Assembly (NCBI GenBank): GCA_964582225.1
Contig: CAZORA010000002.1
Location: 62,001-126,000 of the forward strand
Length of the DNA: 64,000 nucleotides
Direction of reading: 5' to 3'
DNA from: Dokdonella_A sp964582225
GTDB taxonomy: Bacteria > Pseudomonadota > Gammaproteobacteria > Xanthomonadales > Rhodanobacteraceae
Under the pieces are notes generated by a model. That model saw only the letters and a program-made list of their open reading frames with translations, was not told where the DNA came from and did not search any database. The position numbers were made by a program, and so were the translations under genes. This document shows positions 1 through 8,531 of the stretch, piece by piece (within the stretch, counting starts at the first letter, position 1; every line of letters starts with the position of its first letter).

Positions 1-273
1 CGAGTCGCTCGCGGTTCAGCTCCGCCACCTTGTTCACGGCGTCGTTGACCGCCGCCGCCACCAGATCCTCGGCCATCTCGGGATCTTCGGCAAACAGCTT
101 GCGGTCGATCGAGACCGCAAGCACCTCGTGGCGTCCGCTCATGCGCACGCTGACCAGCCCGCCGCCGGCCTGCCCGGCAACTTCGGCGCGCGCCAGCTCA
201 TCCTGCGCGCGCTGCATTTCTTCCTGCATGCGCTGGGCCTGCTGCATCAGACCGGCGAGAGGACCTTTCATTC
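1..273 (-). CDS. ybaB: YbaB/EbfC family nucleoid-associated protein (partial)
   Basis: This is a small DNA-binding nucleoid protein that normally forms dimers. The N-terminus begins MKGPLAGLMQQAQRMQEEMQ and runs on through a segment rich in Glu, Ala and Gln (helix 1), then GGGLVSVRMSGRHEV and a DLVAAAVNDAVNKV helix, the typical YbaB order. About 90 codons are present and the C-terminus runs off the left edge. It lies 10 bases downstream of dnaX on the same strand, the conserved dnaX-ybaB(-recR) order, so the two are probably co-transcribed. The family call is firm. The exact DNA-binding role is known only from relatives. Confidence 0.93.
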
Positions 274-283
274 CGTTTCTCCT

Positions 284-1939
284 TCAGCCGGAGGCCCGGG
301 GGCCGCTCGGGCTCCCCTGCTCCGGATCGATCGGGCGGACGCTGCCCGGAATCACGTGCGCATCGAATGCGTCCACCAGCGAGCGCACCAGCGGACTATT
401 CTCCACCGCACGCTCGGCCTCGAGCTGGCGTTCATGGCGCGCCCGTGCGTCCAGCTCGGCCGGCGTTTGCAGCGCACTGTCTTCGCGATCGGTCTCGAAC
501 TTGAGACGCACCTCTCGCCCGAGCGCTGCGCCCAGCTTGTCCGCCAGCTGCTGGCGCGTCGAGTCGATGATCAAGTGCTCGTACTTCGGCTTCAACGCGA
601 GTCGCAGCAGCGACCCTTCGATTGCGATCAGCCGCGCATGACGGGCCAGCTGACCAACCGGACCACGCAGTCCGGCGCGCCCGATCAGGTCGGTCCAGCC
701 GGAGCTCTCGGCAGCGGACGGCGACTGCGCCACTCGCGGCTCGGCTACCGCATCGGTCGCCCGGACCCTGCTCATCGCTGCGCTCGTAGGCACTTGCGGC
801 GCTGGCGCGCGCTGGCGCACAGGCGGCAACGGCACAGCGTCGGACGTTCCGCTCACGTCGCCGGCGACCGGAACGAAGGCCAGCATGCGCAGCAGACACA
901 TCTCGAAGCCGACTCGCGGCGTCGGCGCCAGCGCAAGATCGCGCCGCCCCTCCAGCGCCATCTGGTACCAGAGCTGCACGTCTTCCGCCGCCACCCGTCC
1001 GGCCAAGGCCAGCAGATCGGCCCCGGCGACACCTGCCGCCGCCGGCACCAGCTGCAGCAGCTGCAGGCGATGCAGCAGGCCTGCAAGCTCTTCCAGCACC
1101 TGGCCAAAATCCGGCGCATAGGCGGCAGTTTGCTCAATCTCCGCGAGCAACGCCGCGCCGTCACCGCCGGCGACGGTTTCCAGCAGCCGCAGGACCCGTT
1201 CGCCGTCGACCGTGCCAAGCATGGCGTTGACCTCGGCGCTGCGCAGTGCGCCGTCGCCATAGGCGATGGCCTGATCCAGCAGCGAGAGGCCGTCGCGCAG
1301 CGAGCCGTCGGCGGCGCGCGCCAGGGCCTCCACGCCGGCTTCGTCGAAGGCGACACCTTCCGCGACAAGAATGTGCCGCATCTGACCGTCGATCTGCTCC
1401 GGCGTCAGACGCCTCAAATTAAACTTGATGCAGCGCGACAGTACGGTCACCGGCACCTTCTGTGGGTCGGTGGTCGCCAGCAGAAACTTCACATGGGGCG
1501 GGGGCTCTTCCAGGATCTTCAGCAGCGCGTTGAACGCGCCGCGCGAGAGCATGTGCACCTCGTCAATCAGGTACACCTTGTAGCGCCCGCGCGACGGTGC
1601 ATACATTGCGTTGTCGATCAGCTCGCGGACGTTGTCGACGCCGGTATTGCTGGCAGCGTCGATTTCCAGCAGGTCGATGAAGCGCCCGACGTCGATGTCG
1701 GCGCAGACGCCGCACTCTCCGCAGGGATTCGAGGTCGGACCCTTTTCGCAGTTCAGCGACTTGGCAAGGATGCGCGCGATGGTGGTCTTGCCGACGCCGC
1801 GAGTGCCAGTGAACAGGAAGGCGTGATGCAGGCGACCGCTGTCCAGCGCGTGGGTGAGCGCACGCACGACATGCTCCTGGCCAACCAGTTCGGAAAAGCG
1901 GCGCGGCCGCCACTTGCGGGCGAGAGCTTGATAAGACAT
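284..1939 (-). CDS. dnaX: DNA polymerase III subunit tau (and gamma)
   Basis: This is the clamp-loader ATPase that loads the sliding clamp and, through its C-terminus, ties the loader to the polymerase. The chosen start gives MSYQALARKWRPRRFSELVG, the usual DnaX N-terminus. It has 551 residues. Visible are the Walker A motif GTRGVGKTT, a zinc-binding cluster CGECGVCADID, a DEVHMLS Walker B motif and the SRC motif (LSRCIKF). The end (FDAHVIPGSVRPI) resembles the polymerase-binding tail of E. coli tau, while the linker before it is shorter than in the 643-residue E. coli protein. I saw no A-rich slippery run, so a separate gamma form from programmed frameshifting is not supported here. SRP RNA and tRNA-Ser lie upstream. 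Confidence 0.97.
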   Translation of the reverse strand: MSYQALARKWRPRRFSELVGQEHVVRALTHALDSGRLHHAFLFTGTRGVGKTTIARILAKSLNCEKGPTSNPCGECGVCADIDVGRFIDLLEIDAASNTGVDNVRELIDNAMYAPSRGRYKVYLIDEVHMLSRGAFNALLKILEEPPPHVKFLLATTDPQKVPVTVLSRCIKFNLRRLTPEQIDGQMRHILVAEGVAFDEAGVEALARAADGSLRDGLSLLDQAIAYGDGALRSAEVNAMLGTVDGERVLRLLETVAGGDGAALLAEIEQTAAYAPDFGQVLEELAGLLHRLQLLQLVPAAAGVAGADLLALAGRVAAEDVQLWYQMALEGRRDLALAPTPRVGFEMCLLRMLAFVPVAGDVSGTSDAVPLPPVRQRAPAPQVPTSAAMSRVRATDAVAEPRVAQSPSAAESSGWTDLIGRAGLRGPVGQLARHARLIAIEGSLLRLALKPKYEHLIIDSTRQQLADKLGAALGREVRLKFETDREDSALQTPAELDARARHERQLEAERAVENSPLVRSLVDAFDAHVIPGSVRPIDPEQGSPSGPRASG

Positions 1940-1963
1940 GGATGGTCCGCGACGGGGCCCAGC

Positions 1964-1969
1964 ATTGTA
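1964..1969 (-). promoter_or_regulatory. Possible -10 element for dnaX
   Basis: On the minus strand the hexamer TACAAT stands 24 bases upstream of the dnaX start codon, a good match to the sigma-70 -10 consensus. No convincing -35 box lies 16-18 bases before it, so transcription might instead enter from the SRP RNA side. The call rests on the hexamer and spacing alone. Confidence 0.35.
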
Positions 1970-2018
1970 GCAAGGCCCGTGCCGCCCGACCCCTAAGGCG
2001 CATTCACGCGCCCCGTTG

Positions 2019-2131
2019 GGCGGCAGCTCCGCCAGCCACATCCCGGCACCCGAATCACCTGCTACCGCTGCTTCCTTCCGGATCTGACGGGGTTCACAGG
2101 CTATCGTCGCGGGAGGACCGGCGGAGCCGCC
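2019..2131 (-). ncRNA. ffs: Signal recognition particle RNA, small (4.5S) type
   Basis: The minus strand carries the conserved apical SRP domain AGATCCGGAAGGAAGCAGC, including the GGAA tetraloop and the asymmetric loop that bind Ffh, followed by GGTGCCGGGATGTGGCTGG as in E. coli 4.5S RNA. The 5' end GGCGGCTCCGCC pairs with the 3' end GGCGGAGCTGCC to close the long hairpin. The length of about 113 nt matches the 114-nt E. coli RNA. It works with Ffh in co-translational membrane targeting. It sits between tRNA-Ser and dnaX, a common gammaproteobacterial order. End positions are estimated from the closing stem. Confidence 0.93.
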
Positions 2132-2140
2132 ATGAAGTGG

Positions 2141-2229
2141 CGGAGAGGGCGGGATTCGAACCCGCGAAGCGGTTTGACCCGCTTACACACTTTCCAGGCG
2201 TGCTCCTTCAACCACTCGGACACCTCTCC
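2141..2229 (-). tRNA. tRNA-Ser (anticodon GGA)
   Basis: This is an 89-nt class II tRNA on the minus strand. The acceptor stem GGAGAGG pairs with CCTCTCC, followed by discriminator G. The anticodon loop reads CTGGAAA (anticodon GGA), the long variable arm is typical of serine tRNAs, and the T-arm is GCGGGTTCGAATCCCGC. The CCA end is not encoded. It would read UCC and UCU codons. Confidence 0.96.
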
Positions 2230-2243
2230 TGATTCTCTTGACG

Positions 2244-2298
2244 CTCGCTGCGTCCCGCCCCGAGGGCGGGATTGTTCGGCGCATCCTGCGCCTCACCC
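2244..2298. repeat. 55-bp direct repeat, copy 1
   Basis: This is a 55-base block identical to the copy at 2461-2515. It contains two small palindromes, CCCGCCCCGAGGGCGGG and GGCGCATCCTGCGCC, so it can fold as two hairpins in tandem. It lies directly upstream of tRNA-Ser(GGA). Confidence 0.85.
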
Positions 2299-2353
2299 GA
2301 GGGTATCTCTTCTGATTCTCCCGGGAACATCTGAACAAGTCGATTCCTACTTC

Positions 2354-2436
2354 GTCACTCCCGCGAAGGCGGGAGTCCAGCGACTTTGTCCGCAAAAGCT
2401 CGAAGGCACTGGATGCCCGCCTTCGCGGGCATGACG
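2354..2436. repeat. REP-like inverted element
   Basis: A left half containing CTCCCGCGAAGGCGGGAG and GTCCAGCGACTTTG faces a right half containing CACTGGATGCCCGCC and TTCGCGGGCATGAC. Each half is palindromic, and together they form a bipartite hairpin of the REP/BIME type. The same halves recur at 52767-53006. No gene is seen in the remainder of the 2230-2566 gap. Confidence 0.75.
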
Positions 2437-2460
2437 AACTGGTTCACACCTTCCCTCACC

Positions 2461-2515
2461 CTCGCTGCGTCCCGCCCCGAGGGCGGGATTGTTCGGCGCA
2501 TCCTGCGCCTCACCC
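2461..2515. repeat. 55-bp direct repeat, copy 2
   Basis: This is the second copy of the 55-base block at 2244-2298, identical over its whole length. The two copies flank the REP-like element in the same orientation. The MBL-fold gene ends 52 bases beyond it. Confidence 0.85.
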
Positions 2516-2566
2516 CTGCGCGCTTCGCGCTACGGGGCGCGCAGGATACTCGCTGCCCTGCCAGGC

Positions 2567-3313
2567 TCACAAGCCGCGGCACGGCCCCTCGAGCGAAAAC
2601 ACCTCACCCTGGCGGGCGACGCGGACACCGCGGGAGCGCATCGCATCGGCGTCCTGCTCGCTCGCGTAGTGGTAAAGCACCAGGCGCCGGCGCAGCGCTT
2701 CGGGATACTCCCGCGCAAGGTCGTCGATGCCCGTGTGTGACGGATTGGAGGTCAGCCCACAGTCGTGCGCCACCAGCTCGCCACGAGCGGCGAAGCGCTC
2801 GAGCATCTCCGGGATCGGTCGGGTATCGCCCGTCCAGACGAAGCTGCCTTCGAGCGCCAGACCAAAGGCGGTCATCGGCGCATGATGGCGCACCGGAAAT
2901 ACATCGAACCACAGGCCCTCGTGCCAGAATCCGCGCGACACCGGCAGCAGCCGGAACGCGTCCCAAAAATTGGCGCCCCCTTCGGCAAGCACTTCCGGGT
3001 AGTCGGCCACCCGCGATTGCAAGTACGGCACCAAAGCCGCGTGGGCATGAATCCGCGGCACGCCACGCTGCGTCGCATCGAAATACACACGATAGAACAG
3101 GCGCTCCAGCCCGCCGACGTGATCCATGTGCGTGTGGGTCAGATAGACCGCCGGGGGCGGGGCTCGATAGCGTTCGAAATAAGCGCGCAGCGCTTCGGGG
3201 CCGCAGTCGATCATCAGCAGCGGGCGACCCTCGTCCTCCAGCACCCCGCAAGCCGATCCGAGTTCGGGCGCCTGCGCGCTGCCCACCCCAAGAAAGCGCA
3301 GGGCGAGCTTCAC
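2567..3313 (-). CDS. MBL-fold (RNase Z-like) metallo-hydrolase
   Basis: This 248-residue metallo-beta-lactamase-fold enzyme shows the zinc-binding motif HTHMDH at residues 60-65, a later FVWTGDTRP segment carrying the bridging aspartate, and SNPSHTG near residue 190. The overall layout resembles the RNase Z/phosphodiesterase branch of the fold, but nothing fixes its substrate. It starts with GTG, and its first four bases overlap the kdkA stop (GTGA), so it is probably translated with kdkA. A role in nucleic acid or cyclic nucleotide hydrolysis would be a guess. Confidence 0.82.
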   Translation of the reverse strand: MKLALRFLGVGSAQAPELGSACGVLEDEGRPLLMIDCGPEALRAYFERYRAPPPAVYLTHTHMDHVGGLERLFYRVYFDATQRGVPRIHAHAALVPYLQSRVADYPEVLAEGGANFWDAFRLLPVSRGFWHEGLWFDVFPVRHHAPMTAFGLALEGSFVWTGDTRPIPEMLERFAARGELVAHDCGLTSNPSHTGIDDLAREYPEALRRRLVLYHYASEQDADAMRSRGVRVARQGEVFSLEGPCRGL

Positions 3314-4065
3314 GCGACGTCCTCCCGCTTTGAAGCGCCCGTTCGCCGGCAGCCGGCGGCGGCGACCAGCGGCTTCCAGAAAGTTTCATCAAACCCTTCA
3401 ACCGCGGCGAAGAATCCGAGCTTCTCCAGCGAGCGGCGCAGGCGCATCAGGTTGGCGCGATGCCACCCGCGATGTGGCAAGCGCCGGCGGCCACGATCGA
3501 AGTCGATCAGCCAGACGCCTTCGCTGCCGTCCACCAGAATGTTGCTGGCGTTCAAATCGGCATGCCAGAAGCCCGCTGCGAAGAACCTTGCCAACACGGC
3601 GCCGACCGTTCCGGCCAAGAGCGTGTGGGCCGTCCGATCGTCACGCAGAGCCTCGGCCAACGTGCGGGAAGACTCAATCCTTCGCGTGAGCAGATCGGCC
3701 CGGTACAGCAGCCCGCGGCGCCGGTAGCGGGCCGCCACCGGTGGTGCGACTGGCAGCCCGGCGCCGGCCGCCTCGGCAAGCAGGCGAAATTCACGAAACG
3801 CGCGCGTGCGTGCCGCGCCGAGCCACAAATAGCGATCTGCGCTGAGCCGCGCCATCATGCCGCCGCGCCGATAGTGGCGCAGCGCGCAGGTGCCGACCGG
3901 AGTCTCGACGAAAGCAACCCCGCCACGGCCGCCGGCGGCGCGCACCATTCGGCCCTGCGCCTGCCAATGCTCGGGCTCGAACCACGCACGATCGGGGGTC
4001 ACGCGCAGAGCGTGATCGCAGAGGATCGCGCCATCGATCATCGTCAGGACTTGCGTATCGATCAT
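3310..4065 (-). CDS. kdkA: 3-deoxy-D-manno-octulosonic acid (Kdo) kinase
   Basis: This is an inner-core lipopolysaccharide kinase that phosphorylates Kdo at the 4 position, using a protein-kinase-like fold. The 251-residue protein has the catalytic loop WHADLNASNILVD (Asp170 as likely base, Asn175 binding metal) and the metal-binding LIDFDRGRRR (Asp188). This is the KdkA/WaaP family signature without a conventional glycine loop. The adjacent divergent gene is a GT9 enzyme of the heptosyltransferase type, which fits a small lipopolysaccharide-core locus. The downstream MBL-fold gene overlaps its stop codon. Confidence 0.9.
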   Translation of the reverse strand: MIDTQVLTMIDGAILCDHALRVTPDRAWFEPEHWQAQGRMVRAAGGRGGVAFVETPVGTCALRHYRRGGMMARLSADRYLWLGAARTRAFREFRLLAEAAGAGLPVAPPVAARYRRRGLLYRADLLTRRIESSRTLAEALRDDRTAHTLLAGTVGAVLARFFAAGFWHADLNASNILVDGSEGVWLIDFDRGRRRLPHRGWHRANLMRLRRSLEKLGFFAAVEGFDETFWKPLVAAAGCRRTGASKREDVA

Positions 4066-4213
4066 GCGTCTGTCAGCGTTGCCAAGGAGCCTGAAAGCCT
4101 AAGCGGAAGCTCGCTCGCGCGAGGGTGGGTTCTGGTCCGTCGGGACGCAGTGGAAATACGCGTCGCGTGGACGAATTCGTGGTCGATTCTTCGCTGCGAT
4201 CAGCTCTCGACAC

Positions 4214-5449
4214 GTGGTTCCGCCCGAGCCACGACGCACCACACATGGTAGCAAGCACAGCGTGGATCCATTCGCAGTCCCCGCAACCGAGCCGGCGTCA
4301 ATCTGCCTGCTGCGCACCTCGGCCATCGGCGACGTCACCCACGTGGTGCCGATCGTGCGCACCTTGCAGCGACACTGGCCGCGAACCCGGCTCACCTGGC
4401 TGATCGGCAGGCTCGAGCATCGCCTGGTCGGCGATCTGCCGGAGGTCGAGTTCATCGTCTTCGACAAGCGCGCGGGCTGCGCCGGGCATCGCGCGGTGCG
4501 TCAGCAGCTCGCCGGCCGCCGCTTCGACGCCCTGCTGCACATGCAGGTGGCGCTGCGCGCAAATCTACTGAGTCACGCGGTCAAGGCGCCGCTGCGGATC
4601 GGCTACGATCGCGCGCGCTCGAAGGATCTGCACGGCCTGTTCGTTAACTGCCGCATTGCGCCACGCCAGGGCCAGCACGTGCTCGACGCGATGGCGAGCT
4701 TCCTCGAGCCGCTCGGCCTGCGTCAGACCGAGGTGTGCTGGAATATCCCCATCCCAGACGAGGCGCAGGAGTTCGCCGAGCGCCATCTGTCGGGCGCGAC
4801 GCCCACCCTGCTGGTCAGCCCAGCCTCGAGCCACCGCCTGCGCAACTGGAGCGCCGAACGCTACGCCGCAGTAATGGACCACGCCGCATTCGCGCTCCAC
4901 TGGCGCGTCGTCCTCTGCGGTGGACCGAGCGCCTTCGAGCGCGAGTTGGGCGACGCCATTCGCGCCCACATGAAGACGCGCCCGCTGGACCTGATCGGCA
5001 AGGACACCCTGAAGCAGCTCCTGGCGCTGCTCCGCCGCGTCAGCCTCGTATTGACGCCTGACTCCGGCCCGATGCACATGGCCAACGCGGTCGGCACGCC
5101 GGTACTCGGCCTGCACGCCGCCAGCAACCCAGCTCGTTCCGGCCCCTACTCCGATCGTCAATGGTGTGTCGACCGCTACGACGCAGCGGCGCGCAAGTAC
5201 CGGCATAGATCGGCCGACGCCCTGCCCTGGGGCACCCGCCTCGAATATCCGGGCGTCATGGACCTGATCGAGGTCGACGCCGTGATCGAGAGGCTGGAAG
5301 CCTTCGCCGCCGGGCGCGGCATGACACGCGCGCCGTCCGAGAGCGCTCAGGAAGGCTTTGAAACGGATCGCCACGCCCGTGAAGGCAGATCGTCACTGGC
5401 TTCAACCGCTGCAACCAAAGGCCCTGGACGTCCGCGTCAGCGGGAGTAA
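4214..5449 (+). CDS. Glycosyltransferase family 9 (heptosyltransferase-like)
   Basis: This is a GT9 enzyme of the WaaC/WaaF/WaaQ type, which uses ADP-heptose to build the lipopolysaccharide core. The N-terminal motif is LLRTSAIGDVTHVVPIVRTL. The C-terminal nucleotide-sugar domain has LLVSPASSHRLRNWSAERYA and TPDSGPMHMANAVGTPVLGL, ending in an ALPWGTRLEYPGVMDLIEVD segment. The 411-residue frame starts with GTG. A second GTG at 4262 would remove 16 weakly conserved residues, and neither has a strong ribosome-binding site, so the start is uncertain. It diverges from kdkA across about 150 bases. Which core heptose it transfers cannot be told from sequence. Confidence 0.88.
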   Translation: MVPPEPRRTTHGSKHSVDPFAVPATEPASICLLRTSAIGDVTHVVPIVRTLQRHWPRTRLTWLIGRLEHRLVGDLPEVEFIVFDKRAGCAGHRAVRQQLAGRRFDALLHMQVALRANLLSHAVKAPLRIGYDRARSKDLHGLFVNCRIAPRQGQHVLDAMASFLEPLGLRQTEVCWNIPIPDEAQEFAERHLSGATPTLLVSPASSHRLRNWSAERYAAVMDHAAFALHWRVVLCGGPSAFERELGDAIRAHMKTRPLDLIGKDTLKQLLALLRRVSLVLTPDSGPMHMANAVGTPVLGLHAASNPARSGPYSDRQWCVDRYDAAARKYRHRSADALPWGTRLEYPGVMDLIEVDAVIERLEAFAAGRGMTRAPSESAQEGFETDRHAREGRSSLASTAATKGPGRPRQRE

Positions 5450-5493
5450 TGGACAAGGATCAACCCGTTCGAACCTTTCCCGCGGAGGCTGGC

Positions 5494-5886
5494 TCAGCGA
5501 TAGTCCTGATAGGACTTCTCTTCCATCAGGCTGGAGCCGAGCTTTTCGTTGATCGCGCGCTTGAGCGCCGCGCGCTCGTCGTTGCGGATGTAGACGGACC
5601 GGGCCAGCTCGATGAACTCCGCGTCGAAGCTGCGCCGCTTCTCCTTCAGCCGGATGCAGTCCTCGATCTCCCACAGCGCTTCGTTGACCGCGCGTAGACC
5701 GTCCCGCTCCGCCTCGATATCCGCCCGGCTCGCTGGATCGTCCGCCCAGATCTTCTCCAGCAGCGTCAACTCGGTGCGTACACGCGCGCGCTTGGCCGCA
5801 TCACCGATCCGCTCGGCCTTGATCTCGAGAATGGTGATCTTGTCGATCAGCTCGCCGTAGGACACCGGCACGCAGGGCTGCGCCAT
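5494..5886 (-). CDS. DUF6165 family protein
   Basis: This is a 130-residue soluble, largely helical and charged protein with the N-terminal signature PVSYGELIDKITILEIKAER, which I recognise as the DUF6165 family. No catalytic motif or signal peptide is visible. It converges on the GT9 glycosyltransferase 44 bases away. Placement beside heptosyltransferase-like genes hints at a role in surface glycan metabolism, but that is inference and the family has no established function that I know of. Confidence 0.82.
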   Translation of the reverse strand: MAQPCVPVSYGELIDKITILEIKAERIGDAAKRARVRTELTLLEKIWADDPASRADIEAERDGLRAVNEALWEIEDCIRLKEKRRSFDAEFIELARSVYIRNDERAALKRAINEKLGSSLMEEKSYQDYR

Positions 5887-6006
5887 GAGTCGCTTCTGCC
5901 TTTTCGCTGCCCTTGGTCGGCCACCGCAGCGGCGCGCTCGTGCAGCGTAAGCGAGGCGCCGCCGGTTGTCTCACGCGGCCTGGCCTCGTATCATTCGCGG
6001 CCCACC

Positions 6007-6133
<127 letters not shown>

Positions 6134-6197
6134 TGCTGAATGGGGTGCGTGAACGAAGCCACCCGGGCTCGACGGAATCGCCCGGAGCGATTCTGAC

Positions 6198-8531
6198 CTA
6201 CAGATGTTCATCCAGCCAGGCGATGCGCTGGCGCAACCAATCCTTGCCGTAGGCCACATCCCCTTCCCAGGAGCCAGTGACCACGACGTTGGGCCAGACG
6301 TAGGTCGCAGGAATCGGCCATCTGATGAAGTTGGCCTCGACGGCGCCATGGATCCACGCGGCTTCGCTGTCCATCAGAGCAGGCAAGGCGTCGAACACGT
6401 CCGTCTTGAGGTCGTCCCAGCGAGCACGCGTCTGCGCGGCGAAGGTCGGATCTTGGAACAGGCGTGCATACCAAATGCCCCCGTGCACCCAGAAACCTTG
6501 CGGATCCGCGCAGGCGCAGTAGTTTGCGTTGCCGAACCCGAGGTCGAAGTCCCACAGCGGCCCGCGCTCGAGCAGGCCGTCGCGGTCCTTGAAGTTCCAG
6601 ATGCTGGAGTAATCGCGCGCATCGACGTTGGCGGTGATTTCGTTGACGAGGTACCAGTCGATGAAGCTGCTGGGCTCCAGCCAGGCGCGATAGCCAGTCG
6701 CCGGATCGCTGAAGTCGGGCGCCCAGATCGCGTCTTCGGTGTTCTGGACGTAGTTTCGCAGGTAGTCGTACTGCTCCCAGACGATCTCGTCGTCGTCGGG
6801 AGTGTCGATGCAGAAAGGTACGTTGCGGGAGGTGCTGAACAGCACGTTCGCGGCGCAGTCACGGCGCTGGTCGATTTCGAAGAGATAGCCGCCGCTGACT
6901 TCCGGCAGGGCGATGTCGGCGGGCTCCATCTCGGCGATATCGACCCGGTTGCTGCCGACGCGAATCGTCTCGATCAGTTGGTAGACCCCCTGATACTGGC
7001 CGTTGACAGTGACCTTGACCATCCGCGAGTCGGGGCTCCAGCCCATGCCCAGCCGCTGACCGAGCGCCAGCGCGACGCGGTTATGCAGCAACGTCTTGTC
7101 GGCGTAGTTGGCCAGCAGCGCCCAGTTCTTGTCCTTGGCCATACCGAGCAGCTCGGCCTTCGCGTCGAGCTTGATGCGATAGGGTTTCTTCGGCATACCC
7201 CAAGTAGAGTTGCCGCGACCCTTGATCTGCAGCGTGCCGGAGTAGGCCGGTGACTCGGCAGTGGCGGGGATGGTCATCGAGCCGGGGATGTAAACGCCGT
7301 GCTGGATCGGTGCGCCGCCATCGGTGAGGATCGCCACCGTCGGCAGCATGTCCGCGGGCAGCTGCGGCGGCGCCTGGGCGAGATCGAAGCTGTCCGCAAA
7401 CAGCGCATCGCGCACGCCGCCAGCAGGCGCCGCCACGGCATTACGCACGAGGCGCACCGCGGCGCGTGTCATCTTGTCCTTGGCGAAAACGTTGCCTTCG
7501 CCGAAAAACACCGCCCAGGCGCCGCGCAACACGTTGAAGTTGCTGGTCGAGGACCAGAACGCCGTGGCCGGAGCGTCGGGAAAAGCCGCAGTGTCGATCG
7601 CGGGCCACTGCCGCTCCAGCGCAAGCAGCGTGGCGAGCTCCTTCACGTTGGGCACACGCCAGTCGCTGAAACCGCGCCAGGCTTGCGCATTCTTGCTGCG
7701 CGCGGCTTGCAGGGCGCCCTGCCAAGTGTGGAAGTCAGCGTCTCCGGCGCAGCCGTCCACCGAGTTCTGACCCAGCGCACAGCGGTCCCACATCAGCCCC
7801 GTACGCGGGTCCGTGAGCGTGCCGCTGTCGCCGTCGGCAAATCCCGCAAACGAGGCTCCCCCCGCGACCAACATCGCGCCGGCCGGGGCACGCGCGTCGA
7901 TCCGGTGCGCGAAACCGCCGCTGAAATTGACGACCTGCGCGCGCTCGGCGGCAAGATCGGAGTCTGCAGTCCAGTAGAACGCTGCCTGAACGTTTGGGAA
8001 ATAGTCCACATCGACGGCTGGCGCGCTGCGTCCGAAATGAACGACGCCGAGCAGCTCTGCGCTGGTCGGCAAACGCCAATCAACGAAGCCGCACAGCCCG
8101 CCGTTCGCGCTGTGCGCGTACGCCTGCACTCTTGCGCTTGCCCAGCTGACTGCGCTCGCTACCGCCACGCGCCAAACCAGGCCAGTCGCGTTGTCGCGCG
8201 TGCAGGCCCAGCGGCCAGGCCCCAAACCCGGCGGCGCAGTCGGCGGCACTTCCTCGCCTACGCTGGAGAGCTTGGAGAAGTCAAACCCCGCAGCACCGGC
8301 GCCAAGCTTGGGCAGCGAGCCGCCGGCGGCATCGCGACCGTAGGCAGCGTCCTGCCCGGGCCAACTCGTGCTGCTGCAGGGAGTGGCGACGATGCTGCTG
8401 TCTCCGGCTCCTGCATAGCAGCTCGCCTGACCGCTGTCGTTGATCCGCTGTGGCCAGCTTTGCGCTTGCGCAACACCTCCGAAAGAGAGCACCAGGGTGG
8501 CAGACAATCTGACGAAAAGTCGCGCTGTCAC
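6198..8531 (-). CDS. Secreted Lcl/DUF1566 x2 - CotH kinase fusion protein
   Basis: This 777-residue exported protein takes the GTG start preceded by GGGGAG. That start yields a signal peptide MTARLFVRLSATLVLSFG ending AQA-QS. Two Lcl C-terminal/DUF1566 domains follow (about residues 105-215 and 236-365), each with the GLVW/GLMW...DWRLP/DWRVP pattern. A linker contains FADSFD. A CotH-type kinase domain runs from about 395 to the end, with RGNSTWG (439-445), YQGVYQLIE (513-521) and GPLWDFDLGFGN. CotH proteins are atypical kinases best known from spore coats and secreted scaffolds. Substrate and localisation here are unknown. There are no same-strand partners within 120 bases. Confidence 0.85.
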   Translation of the reverse strand: MTARLFVRLSATLVLSFGGVAQAQSWPQRINDSGQASCYAGAGDSSIVATPCSSTSWPGQDAAYGRDAAGGSLPKLGAGAAGFDFSKLSSVGEEVPPTAPPGLGPGRWACTRDNATGLVWRVAVASAVSWASARVQAYAHSANGGLCGFVDWRLPTSAELLGVVHFGRSAPAVDVDYFPNVQAAFYWTADSDLAAERAQVVNFSGGFAHRIDARAPAGAMLVAGGASFAGFADGDSGTLTDPRTGLMWDRCALGQNSVDGCAGDADFHTWQGALQAARSKNAQAWRGFSDWRVPNVKELATLLALERQWPAIDTAAFPDAPATAFWSSTSNFNVLRGAWAVFFGEGNVFAKDKMTRAAVRLVRNAVAAPAGGVRDALFADSFDLAQAPPQLPADMLPTVAILTDGGAPIQHGVYIPGSMTIPATAESPAYSGTLQIKGRGNSTWGMPKKPYRIKLDAKAELLGMAKDKNWALLANYADKTLLHNRVALALGQRLGMGWSPDSRMVKVTVNGQYQGVYQLIETIRVGSNRVDIAEMEPADIALPEVSGGYLFEIDQRRDCAANVLFSTSRNVPFCIDTPDDDEIVWEQYDYLRNYVQNTEDAIWAPDFSDPATGYRAWLEPSSFIDWYLVNEITANVDARDYSSIWNFKDRDGLLERGPLWDFDLGFGNANYCACADPQGFWVHGGIWYARLFQDPTFAAQTRARWDDLKTDVFDALPALMDSEAAWIHGAVEANFIRWPIPATYVWPNVVVTGSWEGDVAYGKDWLRQRIAWLDEHL

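Noticed and set aside
284..1939. Programmed frameshift producing gamma from dnaX
   Set aside because: No A-rich slippery heptamer or Shine-Dalgarno stimulator plus hairpin was seen in the coding strand.
128..1996. 622-codon open frame on the plus strand opposite dnaX
   Set aside because: It is antisense to a gene with clear clamp-loader motifs, has low-complexity Arg/Gln/His composition and no recognisable domain. Long opposite-strand frames are expected at this GC content.
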